A DNA stretch of 64,000 nt, taken from Ranitomeya variabilis. Taxonomy: Eukaryota > Chordata > Amphibia > Anura > Dendrobatidae. The stretch is taken from positions 832,752,888-832,816,887 of the forward strand of contig NC_135232.1 of assembly GCF_051348905.1 (NCBI RefSeq). The letters run 5' to 3'. A model generated the notes under the pieces. That model did no database searches. It saw only the letters and a list, made by a program, of their open reading frames with translations, and was not told where the DNA came from. Numbering within the stretch: the first letter of the stretch is position 1; every line of letters starts with the position of its first letter. This document shows, piece after piece, positions 52,252 through 63,500 of the stretch. Position numbers and translations under genes: made by a program.

Positions 52252-53756
52252 AACTGTACGATCTGATTGAAGACAGCCGGTTTCAGAGACCAGTCCCCTT
52301 GTTTGAGCTCGTTGCGGCTTAAATAATCGGCCCTGGTATTTAGTTTTCCCTTTATGTGGAGCGCTGTAAGGGAGAGCAGGTGATTCTCGGCCATCTGAAA
52401 AATACGATTTGCAACATCCATTAATGATCTAGACCGCGTACCTCCCTGGTGGTTAATATAGGCAACGGTCACTTGGTTGTCAGAGAGTAGTCTGACATGT
52501 CTACCCTGTAGAGGTATAAGAAACTCGTTTAAGGCACGTTCTACCGCCAACAATTCTTTTAGATTGGAGGATGACGCTCGCTCAGGCTGGGACCACAATC
52601 CCTGCACGCAATTATCTTCCCAGTGAGCCCCCCAACCCGTGGGGCTAGCATCAGTTGTCACTACTCGCGTGACCCGATTTGACCAGGGTACTCCTCGACG
52701 AAGATTTGGAATGTGTGTCCACCAAACTAGTGAATCAGTGGCCTCAACCGATAGAGAAAATTTGTTATCTAGGCTAGCGCCCAGCCGACGAAAATTATGT
52801 AGCACATCCCACTGCAGAGTCCTAGTGTGAAATTGTGCCCAGAGTACTGCCGGAAAACACGAAGTAAGAGAACCCAAAAGTGACATCGCCCCCCTTAAGG
52901 AGATTACAGGATTATTAATTGCTCTGGTGACCAGTCGGTGAATACTGTGGACTTTCGAGTCCGGCAGGCGACATTCCTGCTGAACCGAGTCTACAATAAG
53001 ACCCAAAAACTCCTGTGATGTTACGGGCTGAAGACGCGATTTTTTGAGATTAATAACCCATCCTAAGCTATGTAATGCTGTTATCACTTTTCCCAACTGG
53101 TCTTTACAGTGTGACTCTGAACGTCCCACAATTAACAAGTCATCTAAGTATGGAATTATTAGTATGTTTTGTTCGTGAAGGTGTGCCATAACCTCTACCA
53201 TGATCTTAGTGAAAACCCGGGGTGCAACTGCAACACCAAAAGGGAGTGCTCGATACTGAAAGTGCTGTACCGTGCCGGCAAGAGAAACCGCCACCCTGAG
53301 AAAGCGCTGATGATTTACATGTATTGGGACATGGTAATAGGCGTCTTTCAGATCTAAGACGACCATAAAGCAATTGTGAAAAAGTAGCTTTATTGCTGTT
53401 TTCACAGATTCCATTTTAAAGGATGGGATCAGCAAGAATTCATTCAGGCCTTTAAGGTTGATGATGGTGCGATACGACCCATCTGGCTTTTTAATCAGGA
53501 ATAAAGGGGAGTAAAACCCCTTACCTCGTTCCTCTGTGGGTACCTTAATCAGAACCCCCTTTTTTTGGAGATCATGGACTTCTGACTCCAAAGCCAATTG
53601 TTCTGCGGAAGAAGAACGGATAGGAGTTAATTTGAATTTGTCCTGAGGCATCTGATGGAACTGCAACTCTAAGCCCTCTTTGATGATACTGAGGATCCAT
53701 GGACTATTGGTGATCTTCAACCAGGCTGGATAGAAGGCTAGAAGCCTACCACCCAC
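51873..53756 (-). CDS. DIRS reverse transcriptase / RNase H / methyltransferase-like protein
   Basis: A 627-residue frame. Reverse transcriptase has LIKKPDGSYRTIINLKGLN, VVLDLKDAYYHVPI, ALPFGVAVAPRVFTK and the catalytic YLDDLLIVG. RNase H follows with TTDASPTGWGAHW and LLSDNQVTVAYI. The C-terminal part has GCPEIDLFANRGNRKL and SWNFRLAYAFPPLNLI, the region annotated as a DNA adenine methyltransferase-like domain in DIRS1 elements. Open throughout. Confidence 0.92.
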   Translation of the reverse strand: MGGRLLAFYPAWLKITNSPWILSIIKEGLELQFHQMPQDKFKLTPIRSSSAEQLALESEVHDLQKKGVLIKVPTEERGKGFYSPLFLIKKPDGSYRTIINLKGLNEFLLIPSFKMESVKTAIKLLFHNCFMVVLDLKDAYYHVPIHVNHQRFLRVAVSLAGTVQHFQYRALPFGVAVAPRVFTKIMVEVMAHLHEQNILIIPYLDDLLIVGRSESHCKDQLGKVITALHSLGWVINLKKSRLQPVTSQEFLGLIVDSVQQECRLPDSKVHSIHRLVTRAINNPVISLRGAMSLLGSLTSCFPAVLWAQFHTRTLQWDVLHNFRRLGASLDNKFSLSVEATDSLVWWTHIPNLRRGVPWSNRVTRVVTTDASPTGWGAHWEDNCVQGLWSQPERASSSNLKELLAVERALNEFLIPLQGRHVRLLSDNQVTVAYINHQGGTRSRSLMDVANRIFQMAENHLLSLTALHIKGKLNTRADYLSRNELKQGDWSLKPAVFNQIVQLWGCPEIDLFANRGNRKLHHFCSLSPGDNPYAVDALSISWNFRLAYAFPPLNLIPLVLRKIREDRARVILIAPFWPRRSWFPWLRNMSISQPWILPEIPDLLSQGPVLHPRVTNLHLTAWNLRGHF

Positions 53757-53768
53757 CTGGTCCGCCAG

Positions 53769-54908
53769 TCATTGAGGTTTTTTGGAGTCTCGAGAGGAGT
53801 TAAACATATAACCTCTACCTCTTCGTCTGCTGTTGTAATATCTGGTCGAATCTCTATTCGGCTCCCTCTCGGATCTTCGGCGATAAGACCATCCTCTGGT
53901 GTAATCCTTCCTGTAAAAGGGTCTTCCCAAAAAAGGGAATCGTTTTTTACTGTCACCAGCCTTCTCAAGCAGCTCATCTAGCACTGGACCAAACAAATGA
54001 ACCCCCTCACAGGGGATGCCACATAATTTTGACCTGGCCTGCAAATCTCCTGGCCAACATTTTATCCAGAGTGCTCTGCGGGCTGCATTGGATAAGGCTG
54101 AGGATCTTGCGGCCAGCCTGACGGAATCCGCTGATGCATCGGAAAGGAAGGCTGCCGCATCCTGAATTATGGACATAGATGACAGGATCTCACTTCTAGG
54201 AGTTTTATCTTTAAGTTGGTCTTCCAGGTGGCCTAGCCACACCATCAACGACCGGGCCGTGCAGGTGGCCGCAATTGCTGGTCTCAGAGATCCCGCAGAT
54301 GTCTCCCAAGCTCCTTTAAGGAACACATCAGCTTTCCTATCAAGCGGGTCTTTCAAGTTGCCTAAATCCTCAAAAGGGAGAGACGATTTTTTGCACGCCT
54401 TGGCCACCGCAGCATCTAATTTTGGGACCTTGTCCCAAGAAGACGAAGCCTCTTCCTCAAAAGGATACCTTCTTTTGAAAGCTGGTGGTAGTGACCCCTT
54501 CCTTTCGGGCTTTTTCCACTCCTTCGTAATCAGTGACTTGATTTTTTCTACTACCGGAAAAAACCTTTTGGATTTACGGTCTATGCCTTTAAACATGATG
54601 TCCTGAATAGAACTTTCAGACTGAGTTTCCTCAATCCCCATGGTGTTGTTAACAGCTTTCACTAGATGATTAACCCTATCTAGCGACAGACAGGCTCGGC
54701 TGGACTCTATTCCTTCAGAGGATGATGAAGACGGAAGTGAATCCGAGCTCACACCGCCTGACTCAGAATCCACATCTGACACTGGGGATGAAATTTCTTT
54801 CCTTCTTTTGGTGACCTTTTTTTGAGAGCTGGAATTCATGGAATCTCTGACCTCCTGTCTAACCAGGTCCCTAAGAGTAGACGTTAGGTCAGGGGCCTCC
54901 TCCTCCAA
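53769..54908 (-). CDS. DIRS gag-like protein
   Basis: A 379-residue frame with a Ser-rich, acidic N-terminal third, a central helical region (DRVNHLVKAVNNTMG; LRPAIAATCTARSLMVWLGHLEDQLK) and an Arg/Tyr-rich basic C-terminus (RRSEREPNRDSTRYYNSRRRGRGY) likely to bind RNA. Position upstream of the reverse transcriptase and composition fit the first ORF of DIRS elements. Sequence upstream of the chosen Met is open and contains paired cysteines, so the true start could be earlier. Confidence 0.75.
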   Translation of the reverse strand: MEEEAPDLTSTLRDLVRQEVRDSMNSSSQKKVTKRRKEISSPVSDVDSESGGVSSDSLPSSSSSEGIESSRACLSLDRVNHLVKAVNNTMGIEETQSESSIQDIMFKGIDRKSKRFFPVVEKIKSLITKEWKKPERKGSLPPAFKRRYPFEEEASSSWDKVPKLDAAVAKACKKSSLPFEDLGNLKDPLDRKADVFLKGAWETSAGSLRPAIAATCTARSLMVWLGHLEDQLKDKTPRSEILSSMSIIQDAAAFLSDASADSVRLAARSSALSNAARRALWIKCWPGDLQARSKLCGIPCEGVHLFGPVLDELLEKAGDSKKRFPFLGRPFYRKDYTRGWSYRRRSEREPNRDSTRYYNSRRRGRGYMFNSSRDSKKPQ

Positions 54909-55245
54909 TAGATGCTGTATGCAGGATTTGCACAGCTTCTTTTTATGTCCCTCTGGAAGTGGCTCCGTACATATGGCGCACTCCCTATGCTTGGATTTGG
55001 AGGTACATTTTCTCCCCTAATAAGGAGAGAGGGAATACAAGGAGGGACAGCAATCAGAAGGCATACTTTCACGTAGCTCACTTACCCGTCCCTGTAGCGA
55101 ATGGTACCGTAATTGGGGGGTCCTTATCAGCCGGAGGTTCCTTACGGCCTGAGGACTTTGATGATCTCTGAGCCGATCTAGCTCCACCAGCGCGACTACT
55201 GCCACTAGACCGCTGCTGGGAGCTGACCTGAGGCTCTTCCAATTC

Positions 55246-55248
<3 letters not shown>

Positions 55249-55287
<39 letters not shown>
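55249..55287. repeat. (CTG)13 trinucleotide repeat in DIRS leader
   Basis: Thirteen pure CTG units (CAG on the element's sense strand). The short minus-strand frame around it (55078-55314) would begin MDSSDGALR followed by poly-Gln. Whether this leader frame is translated is unknown. Confidence 0.9.
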
Positions 55288-55289
<2 letters not shown>

Positions 55290-55314
55290 GCAATGCTCCG
55301 TCCGACGAATCCAT

Positions 55315-55925
55315 TGCAGAAATGAAGAATCAGGAGCAGCTTGCAGCTCACACGAGCTCCTTAATAAACCCCCACGGTACCACCCCCTGATGGGGGACAG
55401 CAGGGAATCCAGGTGGTGCGAATTGCACTAAGTGCAAATAGGGCACGCTCCCCAGGGCCCCCCCGCAACGCCCCTGAGATCCGGCGCCATCCGGACGACA
55501 GGGCGCCGCCATTACTCGGGGACGGCACTACTGCGCATGCCCCGTCGCGTCATCAAGCCGTGCCGCCCGTCGCAACATCCGGAAACGTCACTTCCGGCTG
55601 CGACTGCAGCAACGCCGGCCGACACGCGCGAGGAGACGCCAGTGCCGCCCGGAGTAGACAGCGCGCCCGTGGAATAGCGCACAGATCCCCTGAGGCACCG
55701 GCAGGCACGACCCCAGGAAAGCAGCCCCAATACTCACCAGGTACATGCGGCCCACAATAGAAGTCGGCTACCCCCAGAGGCCGCTTCTCTCTGCTGTCAC
55801 CGACACAGACAGTGCCCCTGCCGTGTGGTGCTTCCACAACCTGATTAGACCGAGGTAGGGGACCCCCGCTACCTGCATCGGTCTGTCAGACGTGGGATCT
55901 CTTCTTTTAATCTTCAACCCTCTTC
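55315..55925. other. DIRS 5' leader, GC-rich
   Basis: About 600 bp between the CTG tract and the right inverted terminal repeat. GC- and CpG-rich around 55440-55720, as expected for an element promoter region. No convincing protein on either strand. Confidence 0.5.
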
Positions 55926-55963
55926 ATAGGGTCTGCCTGAAGAGGTTCCCCGTCAGGGACAGG

Positions 55964-56059
55964 AAACCAACTGGCGGGGGAGTGAGGTGCCGCCCTTTTT
56001 ATGCCTGAGGTTTAATGTCCCTGAAGGGCGGATCCCCTCTCTCGTTGTGCTGTCATGGC
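55964..56059. repeat. DIRS inverted terminal repeat, right
   Basis: Inverse partner of 50524-50619. The outer bases to 56073 (GACTGAATAAATAC) are the unique right end. Confidence 0.9.
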
Positions 56060-56073
56060 GACTGAATAAATAC

Positions 56074-56599
56074 ATTTTTTTACATGTGTAGTTTCCCCCA
56101 CTCATTAGAATGGTTAAAACCTGCATCTGAATTCACAAGCTGCAGATCTCAATTTACAAAGAAAAAATAAGCGGCATTTCAGAAATATCTTTCACTCTGC
56201 TGATACTGTAAAATGATGTATATTTTCAGCACCAAATCTGTGCATAGCCATATGTGGCGTAATTTTTCACCCATACCGGACACACAATTTGTTTTCACAC
56301 GGACCGTGTGTCTGTGGGACCCACACGTAGACATGTCATCTGGACTGCTGCAAAAAAAAAAAAAAACCACGGACATTACGTACTACAAATATGCACATTG
56401 ATCATGTACTTGTGTCATCCGAGTGCCATGCACCGAAGAGTACAGAATGGAAATTACCGATGATTAGGTGTTAAAGATGCGCAAAGCTATCGATATCCCT
56501 GGGAGAGATAATTTGTTGCCTTGTATCTTACTGTACATGGATTTAGTAAAAAAAAAAGTGGGGTCACTTCATTTTTGATAACAAGTAACGATAAATCAG
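56074..56599. other. Anonymous DNA with A-run
   Basis: The first part probably continues the repeat split by the DIRS insertion. A run of 14-15 A at about 56351-56365 and a CACACGGACCGTGTG palindrome near 56297 are the only notable structures. No gene seen. Confidence 0.45.
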
Positions 56600-57152
56600 A
56601 CAGCTGATATTTTCAGGCTCCATGGTTATTGGGCCCAACCTAAAAGTAACAGCCCACAGCCGCCCCAGAAGTGGCACATCACATTAGATGCACCATTTCT
56701 GGCTACTGTGGTGGCAATTGGGGTAACAGTGTATTTGTTTCTCTTTTTATGTTCTTCAGGTTTCCATTTGTGGATTACATCTCATTTCCTAGGTTACTTG
56801 AGACCTGCAGGGTTTTTTTTTTCTTGTTTTTTAATTAAATTAGTAAACCAGGGATAGTGGTCGGCAAGATTATTTTAATTAAGTACCGTATATACTTGAG
56901 CATAAGCCAACACAAGTATAAGCCGAGACCCCTAATTTTGCTACAAAGAAACTTAGAAAATTTATTGAATCGAATATAAGCCTAGGGTGGGAAATGCAGC
57001 AGCTACTGGTAAACTTCAAAAATAAACACAGACACCAATAAAAGTAAGATTGAGACATCAGTAGGTTAAGAGTTTTTGAATATCCATATTGAATCAAGAG
57101 CCCCATATAATGCTCCATACAAAATACACCCCATATAATGCTGCACAAAGGA

Positions 57153-57767
57153 TTAGTGATGAGTGAGTATACTCGTTGCTCGGGTTTTCCAGAGCATACT
57201 TGGGTGGTCTCCGAGTACTTTGAGATTAAGGGTAGCTGCACACGCTGCGGATTTCACTGCGGAACCGTACTGCAATAAGCTTACAGTACAATGTAAACTT
57301 ATGGGAAACGAAATCCGCAGTGCACATGCTGCAGAAACGCAGCGGTTTATATTCCGCGGCATGTCAATTCTTTGTGCTGATTCCGCTGTGGGTTTACACC
57401 TGCTCCAATAGAAAACTGCAGGTGGAAACCGCACTAGAAACCGCAATAAATCAGCAGTAAAAACCGCAGCGGTTTTGCACTGTGGATTTATCAATTCCGC
57501 TGTGGAAAAATCCGCAGCGTGTGCACAAGCCCTTAGTTTTCGTCGCCACAACTGCATCATTTGAGGCTGCTAGACAGTTTGAATACATGTGGGGATTCCC
57601 TAGCAACCAGGCAACCCCCACATGTATTCAGGCTGGCTAGCAGCCGTAAATTATACAGCTGTGGCAACGAAAACCAAATCTCTGGGCACATCCAAATACT
57701 CGGGAGACCACCCGAGCGTGCTCAGGGAAACCCGAGCAATGAGTATACACGCTCATCCCGAATAATG
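57153..57767. mobile_element. hAT-type MITE nested in the Mariner-like MITE
   Basis: The ends TAGTGATGAGTGAGTATACTC and GAGTATACACGCTCATCCC are inverses of each other, with CTCGGGTTTTCC/GGAAACCCGAG just inside. Inner arms share TGAATACATGTGGGGATT-like pairs. It splits the CCATATAATGCTGCACAAAGG repeat of its host. Confidence 0.65.
57229..57537. mobile_element. Third-level MITE nested in the hAT-type MITE
   Basis: Terminal inverted repeats AAGGGTAGCTGCACACGCTG and CAGCGTGTGCACAAGCCCTT. The interior is full of CCGCAG/CTGCGG and AAACCGC motifs. It interrupts the host's TTTGAGATT...TAGTTTTCG sequence. Non-coding. Confidence 0.65.
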
Positions 57768-58084
57768 ATGCCTCATACAAAAACATGCCCCATCTAATGC
57801 TGCATAAAAGGTTAATGATGGCCCCATAAGATGCTCCATATTAAAATATGCCCCATATAATGCTGCTGCGATAATTAAAAAAAAAAAAAGTCACTTACCT
57901 CGTCGCTGCCTGCTGCTCCTCAGCATCACCGGCTCTGCGGTGACTGTTCAGGCAGAGGGCGCGCACTAACCACGTCATTGTGCCCTCAGACCTGAACATC
58001 ACAGCCAGAGGACCCGGAAGACAGCGCGGCTGTGGAACGAGGACCGGTGAATATCGCATGGCTCACCCTCCCCTAATCCTATTC

Positions 58085-58310
58085 ACCCTCCTGGTGCTGC
58101 TTATTAGTCCCTGCATCTCTTCCTTCCTGTGTTGAGCGGTCAGCGATACCGGTCATTAAAGTAATGAATTTGCGCTCCACGCCTATGGGAGTGGAGTTGC
58201 GTGCATATTCATTACTTTAATGAGGGGTATCACTGATCGCTGAACACAGAAAGAGAGATGCCAGCGCCCGAGATGCAGGGATGACACCAGGAGGGCGAGT
58301 ATGTCGTCTT
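58085..58310. repeat. Hairpin, arms about 100 bp
   Basis: The centre is near 58182 (CCACGCCTATGGGAGTGG). Arms include GCGATACCGGTCATTAAAGTAA with its inverse TTACTTTAATGAGGGGTATC, and CCCTGCATCTC with GAGATGCAGGG. It lies in the interior of the Mariner-like MITE. Confidence 0.8.
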
Positions 58311-58821
58311 CTGCTCCCCCATTGGCAATGACTCGTGTATAAGCCGAGGGGGCGTTTTCAGCGCAAAAAAAAAAGTGCTGAAAATCTCAGCTTATACGGT
58401 ATTTGTTTATTACTAAGTTAGTAATTGGAGTGTCTGATAAACACCTCTCCATTACCAACTTCAGGGCTTGATGCCAGCTATGTTTGAGAATTCACAATTG
58501 ACATCAACACCCAAGCCCCATTACCACTGCATCAGGGCAATCGGGAAGAAAAAAGGTCAAGCGCCAGAATTATGATGCGCCACTTCTGGTGCAGCAGCAA
58601 GCTGGTATTTTTAGGTTGGGAAGGACCCAATAACCATGGGCCATCCCAGCCTGAGATCTGTCTACACCTTTTTGACTTACCTTTGCTAGTTAGCAAAAAA
58701 TGCAGGGACCCAACCTAGTTTTTCTTAATTTGTTAGATTAATCCATGTACAGTAAGCTACACATACAGGCACTAGTTAACCATTATTTAACCCCTTTCTG
58801 TCATTAGACGTACTATTCCGT

Positions 58822-59310
58822 CCATGTGGGGTGGGCCCTACTTCCCAAGGACGGAATAGTACGTCATACGCGATCGGCCGCGCTCACGGGGGGAGCGCAG
58901 CCGATCGCGGCCGGGTGTCAGCTGCATATCGCAGCTGACATCCGGCACTATGTGCCAGGAGCGGTCACGGACCGCCCCCGGCACATTAACCCCCGGCACA
59001 CCGCGATCAAACATGATCGCGATGTGCCGGCGGTGCAGGGAAGCATCGCGCAGGGAGGGGGCTCCCTGCGGGCTTCCCTGAGCCCCCCGCAGCAACGCGA
59101 TGTGATCGCGTTGCTGCGAGGGTCTTACCTCCCTCCCTGCCTGCTCCAGACCCGGATCCAAGATGGCCGCGGATCCGGGTCCTGCAGGGAGGGAGGTGGC
59201 TTCACAGAAGCCTGCTCAGAGCAGGCACTGTGAAGCAGCCTGCACTTCTCTCAGATCGGTGATCTGTCAGAGTGCTATGCAAACTGACAGATCACCGATC
59301 TGTATTGTCC
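58822..59310. repeat. GC-rich hairpin cluster
   Basis: A chain of short perfect inverted repeats: GACGTACTATTCCGTCC with GGACGGAATAGTACGTC, GCGATCGGC with GCCGATCGC, GTCAGCTGCATATCGCAGCTGAC, CAACGCGATGTGATCGCGTTG, ACCCGGATCC with GGATCCGGGT, and AGATCGGTGATCTGTCAG with its inverse. Predicted short frames across this region are symmetric shadows. Confidence 0.85.
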
Positions 59311-60272
59311 CCCCCTGGGGCAAAGTAAAAAAGTAAAAAAAAAAATTTCCAAATGTGTAAAAAAAAAAAAAAAAAAATATTCCAAAATAATGAAAAAAAT
59401 ATATATATATTATTCCCATAAATACATTTCTTTATCTAAATAAAATAAAAAAAACAATAAAAGTACACATATTTAGTATCGCCGCGTCCGTAACGACCCG
59501 ACCTATAAAACTGGCCCACTAGTTAACCCCTTCAGTAAACACCGTAAGAAAAAAAAAAAAAAAACGAGGCAAAAAACAACGCTTTATTATCATACCGCCG
59601 AACAAAAAGTGGAATAACACGCGATCAAAAAGACTGATATAAATAACCATGGTACCGCTGAAAATGTCATCTTGTCCCGCAAAAAACGAGCCACCATACA
59701 GCATCATCAGCAAAAAAATAAAAAAGTTATAGTCCTGAGAATAAAGCGATACCAAAATAATTATTTTTTCTATAAAATAGTTTTTATCGTATAAAAGCGC
59801 CAAAACATTAAAAAAATGATATAAAGGAGATATCGCTGTAATCGTACTGACCCGATGAATAAAACTGCTTTATCAATTTTACCAAACGCGGAACGGTATA
59901 AACGCCTCCCCAAAAAGAAATTCATGAATAGCTGGTTTTTGATCACTCTGCCTCACAAAAATCGGAATAAAAAGCGATCAAAAAATGTCACGTGTCCGAA
60001 AATGTTACCAATAAAAACGTCATCTTGTCCCACAAAAAACAAGATCTCACATGACTCTGTGGACTCAAATATGGAAAAATTACAGCTCTCAAAATGTGGT
60101 AACGCAAAAAATATTTTTTGCAATGAAAAGCGTCTTTCAGTGTGTGACGGCTGCCAATCATAAACATCCGCTAAAAAACCCGCTATAAAAGTAAATCAAA
60201 CCCCCCTTCATCACCCCCTTAGTTAGGGAAAAATAAAAAAATTAAAAAATGTATTTATTTCCATTTTCCCAT

Positions 60273-60515
60273 TAGGGTTAGGGTTAGGGCTAGAGTTAGG
60301 ACTAGAGTTAGGGCTAGGGTTATTGCTAGGGTTAGGGCTAGGGTTGGGGCTAGGGTTGGGGCTACAGTTAGGGTTGGGGCTAAAGATAGGGTTAGGGTTT
60401 GGATTACATTTACGGTTGGGAATAGGGTTGGGTGTGTCTGGGTTAGAGGAGTGGTTAGGGTTAATGTTGGGATTAGGGTAAGGGGTGTGTTTGGATTAGG
60501 GTTTCAGTTATAATT
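60273..60515. repeat. Degenerate telomere-like (TTAGGG)n tract
   Basis: About 240 bp of TTAGGG with many variants (TAGGGC, TTGGGGC, TAGAGTTAGG). It lies inside the TTAA-flanked repeat and runs directly into the 387-bp tandem array, so it is interstitial repeat DNA, not a chromosome end. Confidence 0.88.
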
Positions 60516-63500
60516 GGGGGGTTTCCACTGTTCGGGCACATCAGGGGCTTTCCAAACGGGATATGGCATCCGATCTGAATTCCAGCCAATTCTGCGTTGA
60601 AAAAGGAAAACAGTGCTCCTTCCCTTCCGAGCTCTCCCGTGTGCCCAAACAGGGGTTTACCCCAACATATGGGGTATCAGCGTACTCAGGACAAATTGGA
60701 CATCATCTTTTGGGGTCCAATTTCTCCTGCTACCCTTGGGAAAATACAAAACTGGGGGCCAAAAAATAAGTTTTGTGGGAAAAAAAGGATTTTTTATTTT
60801 CACGGCTCTGCGTTGTAAACTGTAGTGAAACACTTGGGGGTTCAAAGTTCTCACAACACATCTAGATAAGTTCCTTGGGGGGTCTAATTTCCGATATGGG
60901 GTCACTTGTGGGGGGTTTGTACTGTTTGCGTACATCAGGGGCTCTGCAAATGCAACGTGACGCCTGCAGACCAATCCATTTAAGTCTGCATTCCAAATGG
61001 CGCTCCTTCCCTTCCGAGCTCTGTCATGCGCCCAAACAGTGGTTCCCCCCCACATATGGGGTATCAGCATACTCAGGACAAATTAGACAACAACTTTTTG
61101 GGTCCAATTTATCCTGATACCCTTGTGAAAATACAAAACTGGGGGCTAAAAAAATCATTTTTGTGAAAAAAAAAAGAATTTTTATTTTCACGGCTCTGCG
61201 TTATAAACTGTAGTGAAACACTTGGGGGTTCAAAGTTCTCACAACACATCTAGATAAGTTCCTTGGGGGGTCTAGTTTCCAATATGGGGTCACTTGTGGG
61301 GGGTTTGTACTGTTTGGGTACATCAGGGGCTCTGCAAATGCAACGTGACGCCTGCAGACCAATCCATTTAAGTCTGCATTCCAAATGGCGCTCCTTCCCT
61401 TCCGAGCTCTGTCATGCACCCAAACAGTGGTTCCCCCCCACATATCGGGTATCAGCATACTCAGGACAAATTGGACAACAAATTTTGGGGTCCAATTTAT
61501 CCTGTTACCCTTGTGAAAATACAAAACTGGGGGCTAAAAAATCATTTTTGTGAAAAAAAAAAGAATTTATTTTCACGGCTCTGCGTTATAAACTGTAGTG
61601 AAACACTTGGGGGTTCAAAGTTCTCACAACACATCTAGATAAGTTCCTTGGGGGGTCTAGTTTCCAATATGGGGTCACGTGTGGGGGGTTTGTACTGTTT
61701 GGGTACATCAGGGGCTCTGCAAATGCAACGTGACGCCTGCAGACCAATCCATTTAAGTCTGCATTCCAAATGGCGCTCCTTCCCTTCCGAGCTCTGTCAT
61801 GCGCCCAAACAGTGGTTCCCCCCCACATATCGGGTATCAGCATACTCAGGACAAATTGGACAACAAATTTTGGGGTCCAATTTATCCTGTTACCCTTGTG
61901 AAAATACAAAACTGGGGGCTAAAAATCATTTTTGTGAAAAAAAAAAAGAATTTATTTTCACGGCTCTGCGTTATAAACTGTAGTGAAACACTTGGGGGTT
62001 CAAAGCTCTCAAAACACATCTAGATAAGTTCCTTAGGGGGTCTACTTTCCAAAATGGTGTCACTTGTGGGGGTTTTTAATGTTTAGGCACATCAGGGGCT
62101 CTGCAAACGCAACATGGCATCCCATCTTAATTCCAGTCAATTTTGCATTGAAAAGTAAAATAGCGCTCCTTCCCTTCCGAGCTCTGCTATGCGCCCAAAC
62201 AGTGGTTTACCCCCACATATGGGGTATCGTCGTACTCAGGACAAATTGCACAACAACTTTTGTGCTCTAATTTCTTCTCTTACCCTTGGGGAAATAAAAA
62301 AATGGGGGCGAAAAGATCATTTTTGTGAAAAAATATGATTTTTTATTTTTACGGCTCTGCATTATAAACTTCTGTGAAGCACTTGTTGGGTCAAAGTGCT
62401 CACCACACATCTCGATAAGTTCCTTAGGGGGTCTACTTTCCAAAATGGTGTCACTTGTGGGGGGTTTCAATGTTTAGGCACATCAGGAGCTCTCCAAACG
62501 CAACATGACATCCCATCTCAATTCCAGTCAATTTTGCATTGAAAAGTCAAATGGCGCTCCTTCCCTTCCGAGCTCTGCTCTGCGCCCAAACAATGGTTTA
62601 CACCCACATATGGGGTATCAGCGTACTCAGGACAAATTGCACAACAATTTTTGGGGTCCAATTTCTTCTCTTACCCTTGGGAAAATAAAAAATTGGGGGC
62701 GAAAAGATCATTTTTGTGAAAAAATATGATTTTTTATTTTTACGGCTCTGCATTATAAACTTCTGTGAAGCACTTGTTGGGTCAAAGTGCTCACCACACA
62801 TCTAGATAAGTTCCTTAGGGGGTCTACTTTCCAAAATGGTGTCACTTGTGGGGGGTTTCAATGTTTAGGCACATCAGGGGCTCTCCAAATGCAACATGGC
62901 GTCCCATCTCAATTCCTGTCAATTTTGCATTGAAAAGTCAAATGGCGCTCCTTCCCTTCCGAGCTCTGCCCTGCGCCCAAACAATGGTTTACACCCACAT
63001 ATGGGGTATCAGCGTACTCAGGACAAATTGCACAACAATTTTTGGGGTCCAATTTCTTCTCTTACCCTTGGAAAAATAAAAAATTGGGGGCGAAAATATC
63101 ATTTTTGTGAAAAAATATGATTTTTTATTTTTACCGCTCTGCATTATAAACTTCTGTGAAGCACTTGTTGGGTCAAAGTGCTCACCACACATCTAGATAA
63201 GTTCCTTAGGGGGTCTACTTTCCAAAATGGTGTCACTTGTGGGGGGTTTCAATGTTTAGGCACATCAGGGGCTCTCCAAATGCAACATGGCGTCCCATCT
63301 CAATTCCAGTCAATTTTGCATTGAAAAGTCAAATGGCGCTCCTTTCCTTCCGAGCTCTGCCATGCGCCCAAACAGTGGATTACCCCCACATATGGGGTAT
63401 CAGCATACTCAGGACAAATTGTACAACAAATTTTGTGGTCTATTTTCTCCTGTTACCCTTGGTAAAATAAAACAAATTGGATCTGAAATACATTTTGTGT

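Larger units (their letters stand above)
50485..56073 (-). mobile_element. DIRS-type retrotransposon (looks whole)
   Basis: It has the defining parts of DIRS elements: inverted terminal repeats (50524-50619 and 55964-56059) with unpaired outer ends; an internal complementary region at 50757-50838 that is the inverse of both outer ends joined; no target-site duplication; and three minus-strand coding regions for a gag-like protein, reverse transcriptase/RNase H/methyltransferase, and tyrosine recombinase. DIRS elements are thought to integrate as circles through the recombinase. All coding regions are open, so it looks whole and is probably young. Confidence 0.92.
56884..58401. mobile_element. 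Mariner-like MITE with palindromic ends
   Basis: It starts ACCGTATATACTTGAGCATA and ends AGCTTATACGGT, with AAGCCGAG/CTCGGCTTATA motifs inside both ends (56900-56930 and 58330-58400). Repeats of CCCATATAATGCT and a hairpin near 58085-58310 fill the interior. No transposase. The family name is tentative and based on the terminus. Confidence 0.6.
56600..58665. mobile_element. Foldback repeat hosting nested MITEs
   Basis: The stretch about 56605-56695 (CCATGGTTATTGGGCCC...GCCCCAGAAGTGGCACATC) is inverted at about 58570-58655 (GCGCCACTTCTGG...GGACCCAATAACCATGG), so they form the arms of an inverted-repeat element. Everything between about 56884 and 58401 looks like a later insertion. Exact ends not determined. 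Confidence 0.6.

Noticed and set aside
55078-55314. A host poly-glutamine gene
   Set aside because: The frame lies wholly inside the DIRS element between its gag-like region and terminal repeat.
60273-60515. Chromosome end or telomere
   Set aside because: The tract is degenerate, short, and flanked on both sides by interspersed repeat DNA, so it is interstitial.
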